DNA of 5,012 bases from contig CAJTLE010000160.1 in NCBI GenBank assembly GCA_910577085.1, forward strand, positions 1 through 5,012. The letters are read 5' to 3'. The position numbers and the translations under genes were made by a program. The stretch comes from an uncultured Allobaculum sp. Lineage in GTDB: Bacteria > Bacillota_I > Bacilli_A > Erysipelotrichales > Erysipelotrichaceae. The notes beneath the pieces were generated by a model, which was given only the letters and a program-made list of their open reading frames with translations, had not been told where the DNA came from and ran no database searches. Below are positions 1-5,012 of the stretch, one piece after another (the first letter of the stretch is position 1; the number at the start of each line of letters is the position of its first letter).

Positions 1-97
1 AGCAGATTGAATAGGTTGATCAACAGAATTCAAAAAGATAGATAGATTCTTTTATGCAAACGAATCCTCCGTTAGTCATTCGTTCTCGTTTTCTGTT
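1..97. other. 3' flank of leuS, no gene seen
   Basis: The 97 bp past the leuS stop hold no supportable gene. A 10-bp palindrome GTTGATCAAC lies at 15-24. On the minus strand AAAAGA (53-48) can pair with TCTTTT (38-33), an A/U-only-type weak hairpin with a short T run, which could be a poor leuS terminator. A GGAGG run at 70-66 has no good start codon at the right distance. Confidence 0.5.
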
Positions 98-2491
98 TTA
101 CTTGGCAACGATGTTAACGACTTTGCCTTTGATGACAATGACTTTCTTGATTTCTTTGCCTTCGAGGTGTTTCTGAACTGGTTTTAAAGCCAGGGCTTCT
201 GCTTTTAAGGTCTCTTCGTCAGTGTTGACTGGAGTTTCAAAGCGGCCGCGGACTTTACCATTGACCTGAACAACAATTGTGTTCATTTCTTCAACCAGTT
301 TGGATTCATCCCAGGTTGGCCATGGTTCGTAAGCGATCGTATTTTCATGGCCCATCTGCTGCCAGATTTCTTCACCCAGATGTGGTGCAAAAGTGGAGAA
401 CATCTTCACGAAGCCTTCCGCATATGGACGATAGATCGATTTTGCTTTGTAAGCTTCGTTCATGAAGATCATCATCTGCGAGATTGCAGTGTTGAAGTTG
501 AGCGAATCGATGTCGTTGGACACTTTCTTGACAGTCTGGTTGTAGACCTTGTCTAAAGCACCATCGTTTTCTTCTGTGTAGTTGGCTACGCTTGTGAAGT
601 AGCGCCATACACGTTCGAGCCATCTTCTGGTTCCATCCAGACCTGTTTCAGACCATGGCAGACCGGATTCGAGTGGTCCCATGAACATTTCGTAAACACG
701 CAGAGCATCGGCACCATGAGAAACTTCGATTTCGTCAGGGTTAACGACGTTGCCGCGGGATTTGGACATCTTTTCGCCGTTGCTTCCAAGGATCATGCCC
801 TGGTGGAACAGTTTCTGGAATGGTTCTTTTGTTGGAACTACGCCTAAATCGTAAAGAACTTTGTGCCAGAAACGGGCATAGAGTAAGTGCAGAACGGCAT
901 GTTCAGCACCACCGATGTACAGGTCTACTGGCAGCCAGTGCTTGAGCAGTTCTGGGTCAGCAAGTTCTTTGTCATTATGTGGATCAATGTAGCGCAGATA
1001 GTACCAGCAGCTTCCGGCCCACTGTGGCATAGTGTTGGTTTCGCGGACACCTTTGACGCCGTCAATTTCAACATTCAGCCAGTCTGTGCAGTTAGCCAGT
1101 GGAGATTCACCATTGTCGGCTGGCTGGAAGGAATCGGTTGCCGGCAGTTCAAGTGGCAGCTGATCGATATCAACGGTTCTGGTTGTTCCATCTTCCATAT
1201 GGATGATTGGAATTGGTTCGCCCCAGTAACGCTGACGGGAGAAGAGCCAGTCACGGAGCTTGTAAGTTGTTTTGGCTTCACCGACATGGTTTTCTTCGAG
1301 CCATTCGATCATTTTGTCGATGGCTTCCTGTTTGCCAAGGCCATTGAGCCATTCGGAGTTGATATGAACCCCATCGCCAGTCCATGCTTCTTTTTCGATA
1401 TCTCCGCCTTCAAGGACAGGGATAATGTCCAGACCGAATTTCTTGGCGAATTCATAGTCACGGGTATCGTGAGCAGGAACGGCCATGATGGCACCTGTTC
1501 CGTAGCTTGCTAAAACATAGTCAGAAATCCAGATTGGAATTTTCTTACCGTTCACTGGGTTAATCGCATACGCACCAGTGAACACACCGGTTTTGTCTTT
1601 GTTCAGGTCAGTACGCTGCAGATCGGATTTAGTTGCGCACACTTTCTTGTATGCTTCAATGGCTTCTTTCTGTTCTGGCGTTGTGATTTCATCGACATAA
1701 GGATGTTCTGGCGCCATAACGCAATAAGTAGCACCGAATAAGGTATCGCAGCGAGTTGTGAAAACGGTGAACTCTTTATCGTGGCCGTCAACTTTGAAGA
1801 CAACGTTGGCACCCTGAGATTTACCAATCCAGTTTTTCTGCATTTCCTTAGTGGACTGTGGCCAGTCAACCAGGTCGAGGTCCTCTAACAGACGATCGGC
1901 ATATTCAGTGATTTTTAAAACCCACTGACGCATTGGTTTACGGATAACCGGATAGCCGCCGCGTTCGGATTTACCGTCGATTACTTCTTCGTTGGCCAGA
2001 ACGCATTTCAGTTCCGGGCACCAGTTTACAGGGATTTCATCAATGTAGGCTAAGCCTTTTTCGTACAGCTTTGTGAAGATCCACTGTGTCCATTTGTAGT
2101 AATCCGGATGGGAAGTCGCAATTTCGCGGTCCCAGTCGTAGGAGAATCCTAAAGATTTGATCTGTTCTCTGAAGTGATCAATATTGGTTTCGGTAAAGAC
2201 AGAAGGATGGTGGCCAGTCTGGATGGCGAACTGTTCTGCTGGCAGACCAAAGGAGTCAAATCCCATCGGGTGCAGAACGTTATAGCCTTCCATGCGTTTT
2301 TTACGGGCTACGATATCGGTTGCGGTATAGCCCTCAGGATGGCCGACATGAAGACCGTTTCCAGATGGATAAGGGAACATGTCAAGAACATAGTATTTTG
2401 GCTTGGAAAAATCACTTGTATCCGTTTTAAAGGTCTTGTTGTCTTCCCAGTACTTCTGCCATTTCTTTTCTACTTGTTGATGGTCGTACAT
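98..2491 (-). CDS. leuS: Leucyl-tRNA synthetase (class I, bacterial type)
   Basis: This cytoplasmic class Ia synthetase charges tRNA-Leu with leucine using ATP. At 797 residues it has the usual bacterial length. The HIGH motif appears as HVGH at residues 48-51 and the KMSKS loop is exact at 574-578. The CP1 editing domain (about 225-415) carries the threonine-rich motif TTRCDTLFG (245-253) and the GTGAIMAVPAHDTRD stretch (331-345), so hydrolytic editing of mischarged tRNA is expected. A cysteine-bearing zinc-like segment (WCPELKC, 157-163) follows the catalytic fold. The large leucine-specific insertion found before KMSKS in E. coli LeuRS is absent, as in Bacillus-type enzymes. The anticodon-binding and C-terminal domains look complete to the TAA stop. 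The start is set by the typical MYDH N-terminus and an AAAGGAAA ribosome-binding site at 2497-2504. The T-box leader directly upstream confirms both identity and leucine-responsive control. Cys248 replaces the proline common in the editing motif. Confidence 0.98.
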   Translation of the reverse strand: MYDHQQVEKKWQKYWEDNKTFKTDTSDFSKPKYYVLDMFPYPSGNGLHVGHPEGYTATDIVARKKRMEGYNVLHPMGFDSFGLPAEQFAIQTGHHPSVFTETNIDHFREQIKSLGFSYDWDREIATSHPDYYKWTQWIFTKLYEKGLAYIDEIPVNWCPELKCVLANEEVIDGKSERGGYPVIRKPMRQWVLKITEYADRLLEDLDLVDWPQSTKEMQKNWIGKSQGANVVFKVDGHDKEFTVFTTRCDTLFGATYCVMAPEHPYVDEITTPEQKEAIEAYKKVCATKSDLQRTDLNKDKTGVFTGAYAINPVNGKKIPIWISDYVLASYGTGAIMAVPAHDTRDYEFAKKFGLDIIPVLEGGDIEKEAWTGDGVHINSEWLNGLGKQEAIDKMIEWLEENHVGEAKTTYKLRDWLFSRQRYWGEPIPIIHMEDGTTRTVDIDQLPLELPATDSFQPADNGESPLANCTDWLNVEIDGVKGVRETNTMPQWAGSCWYYLRYIDPHNDKELADPELLKHWLPVDLYIGGAEHAVLHLLYARFWHKVLYDLGVVPTKEPFQKLFHQGMILGSNGEKMSKSRGNVVNPDEIEVSHGADALRVYEMFMGPLESGLPWSETGLDGTRRWLERVWRYFTSVANYTEENDGALDKVYNQTVKKVSNDIDSLNFNTAISQMMIFMNEAYKAKSIYRPYAEGFVKMFSTFAPHLGEEIWQQMGHENTIAYEPWPTWDESKLVEEMNTIVVQVNGKVRGRFETPVNTDEETLKAEALALKPVQKHLEGKEIKKVIVIKGKVVNIVAK

Positions 2492-2496
2492 ACAAT

Positions 2497-2504
2497 TTTC
2501 CTTT
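2497..2504 (-). promoter_or_regulatory. Ribosome-binding site of leuS
   Basis: AAAGGAAA lies about five to eight bases upstream of the ATG at 2491. It is the only Shine-Dalgarno-like run near this end and supports the chosen start. It sits after the T-box terminator, so it is transcribed only in read-through transcripts. Confidence 0.75.
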
Positions 2505-2552
2505 CATTTCATATCGAATTCGAACTTACAGTCCGCAGCCTGCCGGACAAAG

Positions 2553-2584
2553 AAAAAACGCCCTTCCAGAATCCAGAAGGACGT
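2553..2584 (-). terminator. T-box regulated intrinsic terminator
   Basis: The 10-bp stem ACGTCCTTCT (2584-2575) pairs with GGAAGGGCGT (2567-2558), including a G-U pair, around a 7-nt loop. A run of six T residues at 2558-2553 follows. The 5' arm overlaps the antiterminator strand, so the two structures are mutually exclusive. Confidence 0.9.
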
Positions 2585-2766
2585 AAACATCGTTACGCGG
2601 TACCACCTTGGTTCATGATCGAAATTGGATCATGCGCTCGAATGCCTATAAAGCAGGTCTGCTGACAGCTCTTGCGGTGAGATCAGAAACACCGCTGTTT
2701 GCTTGCACCAACCGCAAACTCTCTGAAAAGACGGCTCTGTTTCTGTTAGTCCGAAATTTACGCTGT
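2553..2766 (-). promoter_or_regulatory. T-box riboswitch, leucine-specific, controlling leuS
   Basis: This is a transcriptional T-box leader read on the minus strand. Stem I appears to begin with ACAGC (2766-2762) pairing with GCTGT downstream, and an 8-bp helix CAGAAACA/TGTTTCTG lies above the specifier loop. The conserved AGAGAG (AG-bulge) and GGTTGGTGCAAGC (distal loop) motifs are present. The specifier codon is CTC at 2681-2679, followed by the usual A, and reads as leucine. Stem III is a perfect 7-bp hairpin at 2634-2614 (CATGATC/GATCATG). The T-box AAGGTGGTACCGCG is at 2609-2596. Its TGGT would pair with the ACCA end of uncharged tRNA, which suits an A discriminator base. AAGG pairs with CCTT at 2580-2577, and CGTAA pairs with TTACG, to form the antiterminator; the same bases form the 5' arm of the terminator. 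Uncharged tRNA-Leu should therefore turn leuS on. Stems II/IIA-B look short and I did not fold them fully. Confidence 0.95.
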
Positions 2767-2772
2767 ACTGAA

Positions 2773-2801
2773 ACAGTAACAAATTGCGAATTTTCCGTCA
2801 A
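2773..2801 (-). promoter_or_regulatory. Candidate sigma-A promoter of the leuS T-box leader
   Basis: The -35 box TTGACG (2801-2796) is followed, after a 17-bp spacer, by TACTGT (2778-2773). A TG one base upstream of the -10 box makes an extended -10 element, which compensates for the modest -10 match. The predicted transcription start near 2766-2768 coincides with the first base of T-box Stem I, which strongly supports the assignment. Confidence 0.7.
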
Positions 2802-2989
2802 TCCCGACGTGCGCAAGCTTCCGGATTCCACAGACTTTCCGCTCATTTTGCAAATCAATACGGGTCAACAGATTTCTGGATTGCCCCAGCTGTTCACTCT
2901 TGTTTCCTTATTGTCCGCATTATCCGCGTTATTGTCGTTTTCCATTCACAAAAAAGATCGGCTTTAAGTTCTATGATGTATATCTAAAT
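2802..2989. other. Spacer between dehydrogenase and leuS promoter
   Basis: About 190 bp lie between the dehydrogenase stop and the leuS promoter. I see no convincing gene. An A/T-only-type mini-hairpin, AAAG/CTTT with trailing T residues near 2950-2965, is too weak to call a terminator. The plus-strand reading frames across it continue into the T-box leader and look non-coding. The stretch contains the short GACAATAA repeats listed separately. Confidence 0.6.
2908..2936 (-). repeat. Short imperfect tandem repeats (GAYAAT...GCG)
   Basis: On the minus strand the octamer GACAATAA occurs exactly twice (2936-2929 and 2915-2908). A degenerate middle copy, GATAATGCG, lies between them. The copies are spaced by 9-12 bases, about one helical turn. 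The repeats lie roughly 110 bp upstream of the leuS -35 box. Their role is unknown; they may be a chance or slippage product. Confidence 0.5.
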
Positions 2990-3934
2990 CTAACAGATTT
3001 TGTTGTTCTGCTTTCCATCCAGGAAAGCGTAGAGATTATCGAATACAATCTCAGCCCGCTTTTCCATGGATTCAATCGAATCAAATCCGATATGCGGAGT
3101 CACGATCGTATTTTTCGCCTGCAGCAGTGGATAGTCTTTGGGAAGCGGCGGTTCCAGATCAAAGACATCAATGCCGGCTCCTGCGATCTGGCCATTGTTT
3201 AAAGCTTCCACCAATGCCTGCTCATCTACGGCTGCTCCTCTGGCCGTGTTGATCAGGATCGCGGATGGTTTCATTAAAGCCAGTTGTTCTTTGCCGATCA
3301 TATGGCGGGTCGAATCCGTTAATGGAACATGCAGCGAAACGATATCCGATTCTTTTAACAGGGTATCCAGATCGACCTGCGCATCGTAAACCGGGTCGGT
3401 AATTTTGTGGCGGCGATAGCCAAGAACCCTGCAGCCGAAGGCTTTCAGTAATCTGGCTGTCTGGGTTCCAATTTCACCCGCTCCAACGATGCCGACCGTC
3501 TTTCCTTTTAATAAAGAACCGCGCAGGCCCGCTTTGGTCCCACCCTGACGACAGCGCTCTTCTAGTTGACTGACATGGCGGAGCAGATCCGTACTCATGA
3601 AAGCGGCCAGTTCAGCAACCGCATCATTGGCATAGCCAGAGGCATTAGAAATAGCAATCCCCTTTTCTTTGGCCAGTGCCACTGGAATGTGGTCAACTCC
3701 AGTAAAGGCTACATCAATAAACTTCAGGTTTGGATCAGCTTCGATCAGGCTGGCATCCATCGGCATATTGGCCAGCATGATTACATCTGCTCCTTCACTC
3801 TCCTTTTTCAGCAGATCGAGGTCGGTTGTGCGTGCATAGGATTCAAAGGTATGCCCCATGGCCCGCAGTTTTTCAGCTTCTTTTTCGATCCATTCTGGAC
3901 TTACGCCCAGATCTTCAAGCAATACAATTTTCAT
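2990..3934 (-). CDS. D-isomer-specific 2-hydroxyacid dehydrogenase family protein
   Basis: This soluble NAD(P)-dependent oxidoreductase would interconvert a 2-oxoacid and a D-2-hydroxyacid; the substrate cannot be named from sequence. At 314 residues it is the normal length for the family and has no C-terminal ACT domain, which argues against a regulated long-form SerA. The N-terminal catalytic half covers about residues 1-100 and the tail. The Rossmann domain (about 105-280) holds the GAGEIG dinucleotide motif at 151-156. The catalytic triad is readable as Arg232 in NTARG, Glu261 in DVFDLEPP and His281 in TPHIGFDS. After the second beta strand the sequence is LGYRRHK (171-177), with arginines rather than the aspartate typical of NAD-specific members, suggesting NADP(H). 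An in-frame TGA directly precedes the ATG, so no earlier start is possible. There is no clear Shine-Dalgarno sequence. The gene is co-oriented with leuS but separated from it by the leuS promoter. Confidence 0.93.
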   Translation of the reverse strand: MKIVLLEDLGVSPEWIEKEAEKLRAMGHTFESYARTTDLDLLKKESEGADVIMLANMPMDASLIEADPNLKFIDVAFTGVDHIPVALAKEKGIAISNASGYANDAVAELAAFMSTDLLRHVSQLEERCRQGGTKAGLRGSLLKGKTVGIVGAGEIGTQTARLLKAFGCRVLGYRRHKITDPVYDAQVDLDTLLKESDIVSLHVPLTDSTRHMIGKEQLALMKPSAILINTARGAAVDEQALVEALNNGQIAGAGIDVFDLEPPLPKDYPLLQAKNTIVTPHIGFDSIESMEKRAEIVFDNLYAFLDGKQNNKIC

Positions 3935-4287
3935 TCACTTCGCCGCGACAGGGAGACTTTCAGCCCTTGTGAAACTGGCCAAAACAGAAACTGCCGCCCC
4001 TTTCCTTCCAGATTTTCCAAAACGAAACCAGATCCAGACGCCTATCTGAAAATTCTCTTCACCTAACCATCTGGACTCCTGCTTCCTTGCTGGAATCATG
4101 TCTCATTGCAGTTCAGCCTGTGTCAATTTCTCCATTCGTCTTAAAAACTTCGGCTTCAGCGTCCATCGATCTTATGGACTCCTTCTGCTCATTCGCGCTG
4201 ATTTCTGGACCATGACTTCTGGCTGATGAACAACTCTATTTTACGGGTTTATGCGAAAGATGTTGATCTGAAGAGGTGAACCTGTTT

Positions 4288-4308
4288 TGGCAGATTTCTT
4301 TTCTGCCA
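4288..4308 (-). repeat. Perfect 7-bp inverted repeat (hairpin)
   Basis: TGGCAGA and TCTGCCA flank a 7-nt loop, giving a stable stem-loop in either strand. It lies about 85 bp past the antiporter stop. No good T-tract follows on the minus strand, so it is not a canonical terminator; it could still act as a 3'-end stabilising or Rho-associated structure. Confidence 0.55.
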
Positions 4309-4331
4309 GTTTCCATCGTTTTCTTCGTGAT

Positions 4332-4363
4332 CTCTTCTTCCATTTGGCTCTTCTTCCATTTTG
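4332..4363. repeat. Two-copy 16-bp tandem repeat
   Basis: CTCTTCTTCCATTTGG (4332-4347) is followed immediately by CTCTTCTTCCATTTTG (4348-4363), 15 of 16 bases identical. It lies 30-60 bp downstream of the antiporter stop codon and is strongly pyrimidine-rich on the plus strand. It is probably a slippage duplication. Confidence 0.8.
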
Positions 4364-4391
4364 AATCTTTATGACGCAATTCTTTATGGAT

Positions 4392-5012
4392 TCATCTTTC
4401 ATCCTTGGTCAGCAGCCGTGGATATAGATGATCAATCGCAAAAGCCCCCAGCGGGGCAGTGAGCAGAATCGAGAGGACCGCAAGAGTCAGAACAGTCTGT
4501 CCGCATCCCAGCCCCATGCTCAATGGAATCGCTCCAATGGCAGCCTGAACAGTCGCTTTTGGCGTATAGGCAATCATGCAGAACAGACGGCTTTTCGCAT
4601 CCATGGGTGCAAATCGTACACAAAGCCAGACGCCTGCCATTCGAAAAACCAGCACCAATGCTAACAGTGCAACAGCCTGCAGACCACAGCCAAAGGCATA
4701 GCTGACATTGACCACTGCCCCAACCAGAACAAACAGGAAAATCTCAGCCAGAACCCAGATTGCATCTGAAGTTTTCTTAATCTCAGCCGCCGTTTCAGGT
4801 GCCTGTCGTTTGAGAATAAAGGCGAAGGTCATAACGGCGAGCAAAGAAGAAAATGGAGCCTTGTCGGTCAGTGCATTTTCAATGGCAACCAAAATTCCCA
4901 TAGATCGGGCTCTGCCACTCCCCATGTAACTGGGGGTGCTGAGAATTATTATTTTTCCGTCGGACATTCTATATACTGAATTTAGCGGAAGAGATCGACT
5001 CCTTTTTGAGAC
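4392..5012 (-). CDS. Cation:proton antiporter, C-terminal half (partial at window edge)
   Basis: This is the C-terminal half of a polytopic membrane antiporter that exchanges a monovalent cation, probably Na+ or K+, for protons (CPA superfamily by my recognition; subfamily uncertain). The frame is open to the window edge, and homologues are about 400 residues, so the natural start almost certainly lies outside. An internal ATG at 4967 gives 191 residues but has no adjacent ribosome-binding site. Residue numbers below count from that ATG. Hydrophobic segments lie at about 38-53, 70-88, 95-119 and 156-178. Family-like blocks include FSSLLAVMTFAFIL (39-52), AEIFLFVLVGAVVN (74-87), FCMIAYTPKATVQAAIGAIP (129-148) and LLTAPLGAFAIDHLYPRLL (168-186). 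The TGA stop follows a normal short hydrophilic tail. Residues 11-22 form a polar stretch (TPSYMGSGRARS) interrupting what should be one membrane helix, so frameshift decay or an insertion is possible. Asn87 sits where I recall an acidic residue in relatives, which is unverified. Confidence 0.75.
   Translation of the reverse strand, partial: VSKRSRSLPLNSVYRMSDGKIIILSTPSYMGSGRARSMGILVAIENALTDKAPFSSLLAVMTFAFILKRQAPETAAEIKKTSDAIWVLAEIFLFVLVGAVVNVSYAFGCGLQAVALLALVLVFRMAGVWLCVRFAPMDAKSRLFCMIAYTPKATVQAAIGAIPLSMGLGCGQTVLTLAVLSILLTAPLGAFAIDHLYPRLLTKDER

Larger units (their letters stand above)
3935..4391. other. Gene-poor intergenic region with repeats and hairpins
   Basis: About 457 bp between the antiporter stop and the dehydrogenase start hold no recognisable gene. 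The minus strand is purine-rich near 4290-4390, which leaves all three minus frames open there by base composition alone. The short ORFs (54 codons or fewer) lack good ribosome-binding sites or familiar sequence. The stretch contains a 16-bp tandem repeat, a 7-bp perfect hairpin, a second inverted repeat GTCCAT/ATGGAC (4161-4179), and GGACTCCT occurring twice (4073-4080 and 4176-4183). A perfect TTGACA at 4126-4121 on the minus strand could be a -35 box for the dehydrogenase, but no good -10 follows at 16-18 bp. Confidence 0.6.

Noticed and set aside
20..79. 19-residue minus-strand ORF after leuS, near a GGAGG run
   Set aside because: The GGAGG lies inside the ORF rather than before its ATG, and no start codon follows it at suitable spacing apart from a 9-codon TTG frame.
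887..1513. Long plus-strand open frame (208 codons) antisense to leuS
   Set aside because: It lies wholly within leuS, whose protein is unmistakable, and the antisense product has no recognisable family features. Other long antisense frames over leuS and the dehydrogenase are rejected for the same reason.
2608..2967. 119-codon plus-strand frame across the leuS leader
   Set aside because: Much of it lies over the T-box RNA, whose conserved structure explains the sequence on the other strand.
4095..4126. TTGACA plus CATGAT as a dehydrogenase promoter
   Set aside because: The spacer is 20 bp, outside the normal range, and hexamers at 16-18 bp match the -10 consensus poorly. It is mentioned only in the spacer entry.
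4222..4262. Hammerhead-like core (CTGATGA followed by GAAA) on the plus strand
   Set aside because: The bases between CTGATGA and GAAA cannot form the required stem II, and no matching stems I/III or cleavage site are evident.
4098..4279. Two short plus-strand ORFs (42 and 17 residues) with a TGATG overlap
   Set aside because: They have no good ribosome-binding site, no family resemblance, and ordinary chance length for a stop-poor spacer.
4241..4402. 53-residue very basic ORF overlapping the antiporter 3' end on the minus strand
   Set aside because: Its Lys/Arg content follows from the purine-rich strand, the AAGG before its ATG has no spacing, and no known motif is seen.

Overview
The window looks like a chromosomal segment from a low-to-medium GC Gram-positive bacterium (Bacillota; an Erysipelotrichia-like or related Firmicutes lineage is my guess, not proven). 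The evidence is a T-box-controlled leucyl-tRNA synthetase that lacks the large leucine-specific insertion of proteobacterial LeuRS, together with Firmicutes-style protein sequences. All three recognisable genes lie on the minus strand, so the genetic order runs from the right edge to the left edge.

From right to left: (1) 4392-5012 encodes the C-terminal half of a membrane cation:proton antiporter. Its reading frame is open to the window edge, so the N-terminal half, including the usual ion-binding segment, is out of view. (2) 3935-4391 is a gene-poor spacer of about 460 bp, with a 16-bp tandem repeat, a perfect 7-bp hairpin and a few short, unconvincing ORFs. (3) 2990-3934 encodes a complete D-2-hydroxyacid dehydrogenase family oxidoreductase. 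(4) 2492-2989 is the leader of leuS. It holds a candidate extended -10 promoter and a well-resolved T-box riboswitch: Stem I with a CUC (Leu) specifier, Stem III, the conserved T-box, and mutually exclusive antiterminator and terminator helices. (5) 98-2491 is leuS itself. (6) 1-97 is a short 3' flank with no supportable gene.

The best-supported regulatory story is the T-box: uncharged tRNA-Leu would stabilise the antiterminator and let transcription proceed into leuS. The dehydrogenase and antiporter are co-oriented with leuS, but wide spacers separate them and nothing visible ties them into one operon or pathway. I found no mobile element, CRISPR array, rRNA or tRNA gene and no convincing new biological system. 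The points most worth checking are an apparent in-frame polar insertion in the antiporter, the likely NADP(H)-type cofactor site of the dehydrogenase, and the repeat-bearing spacer.
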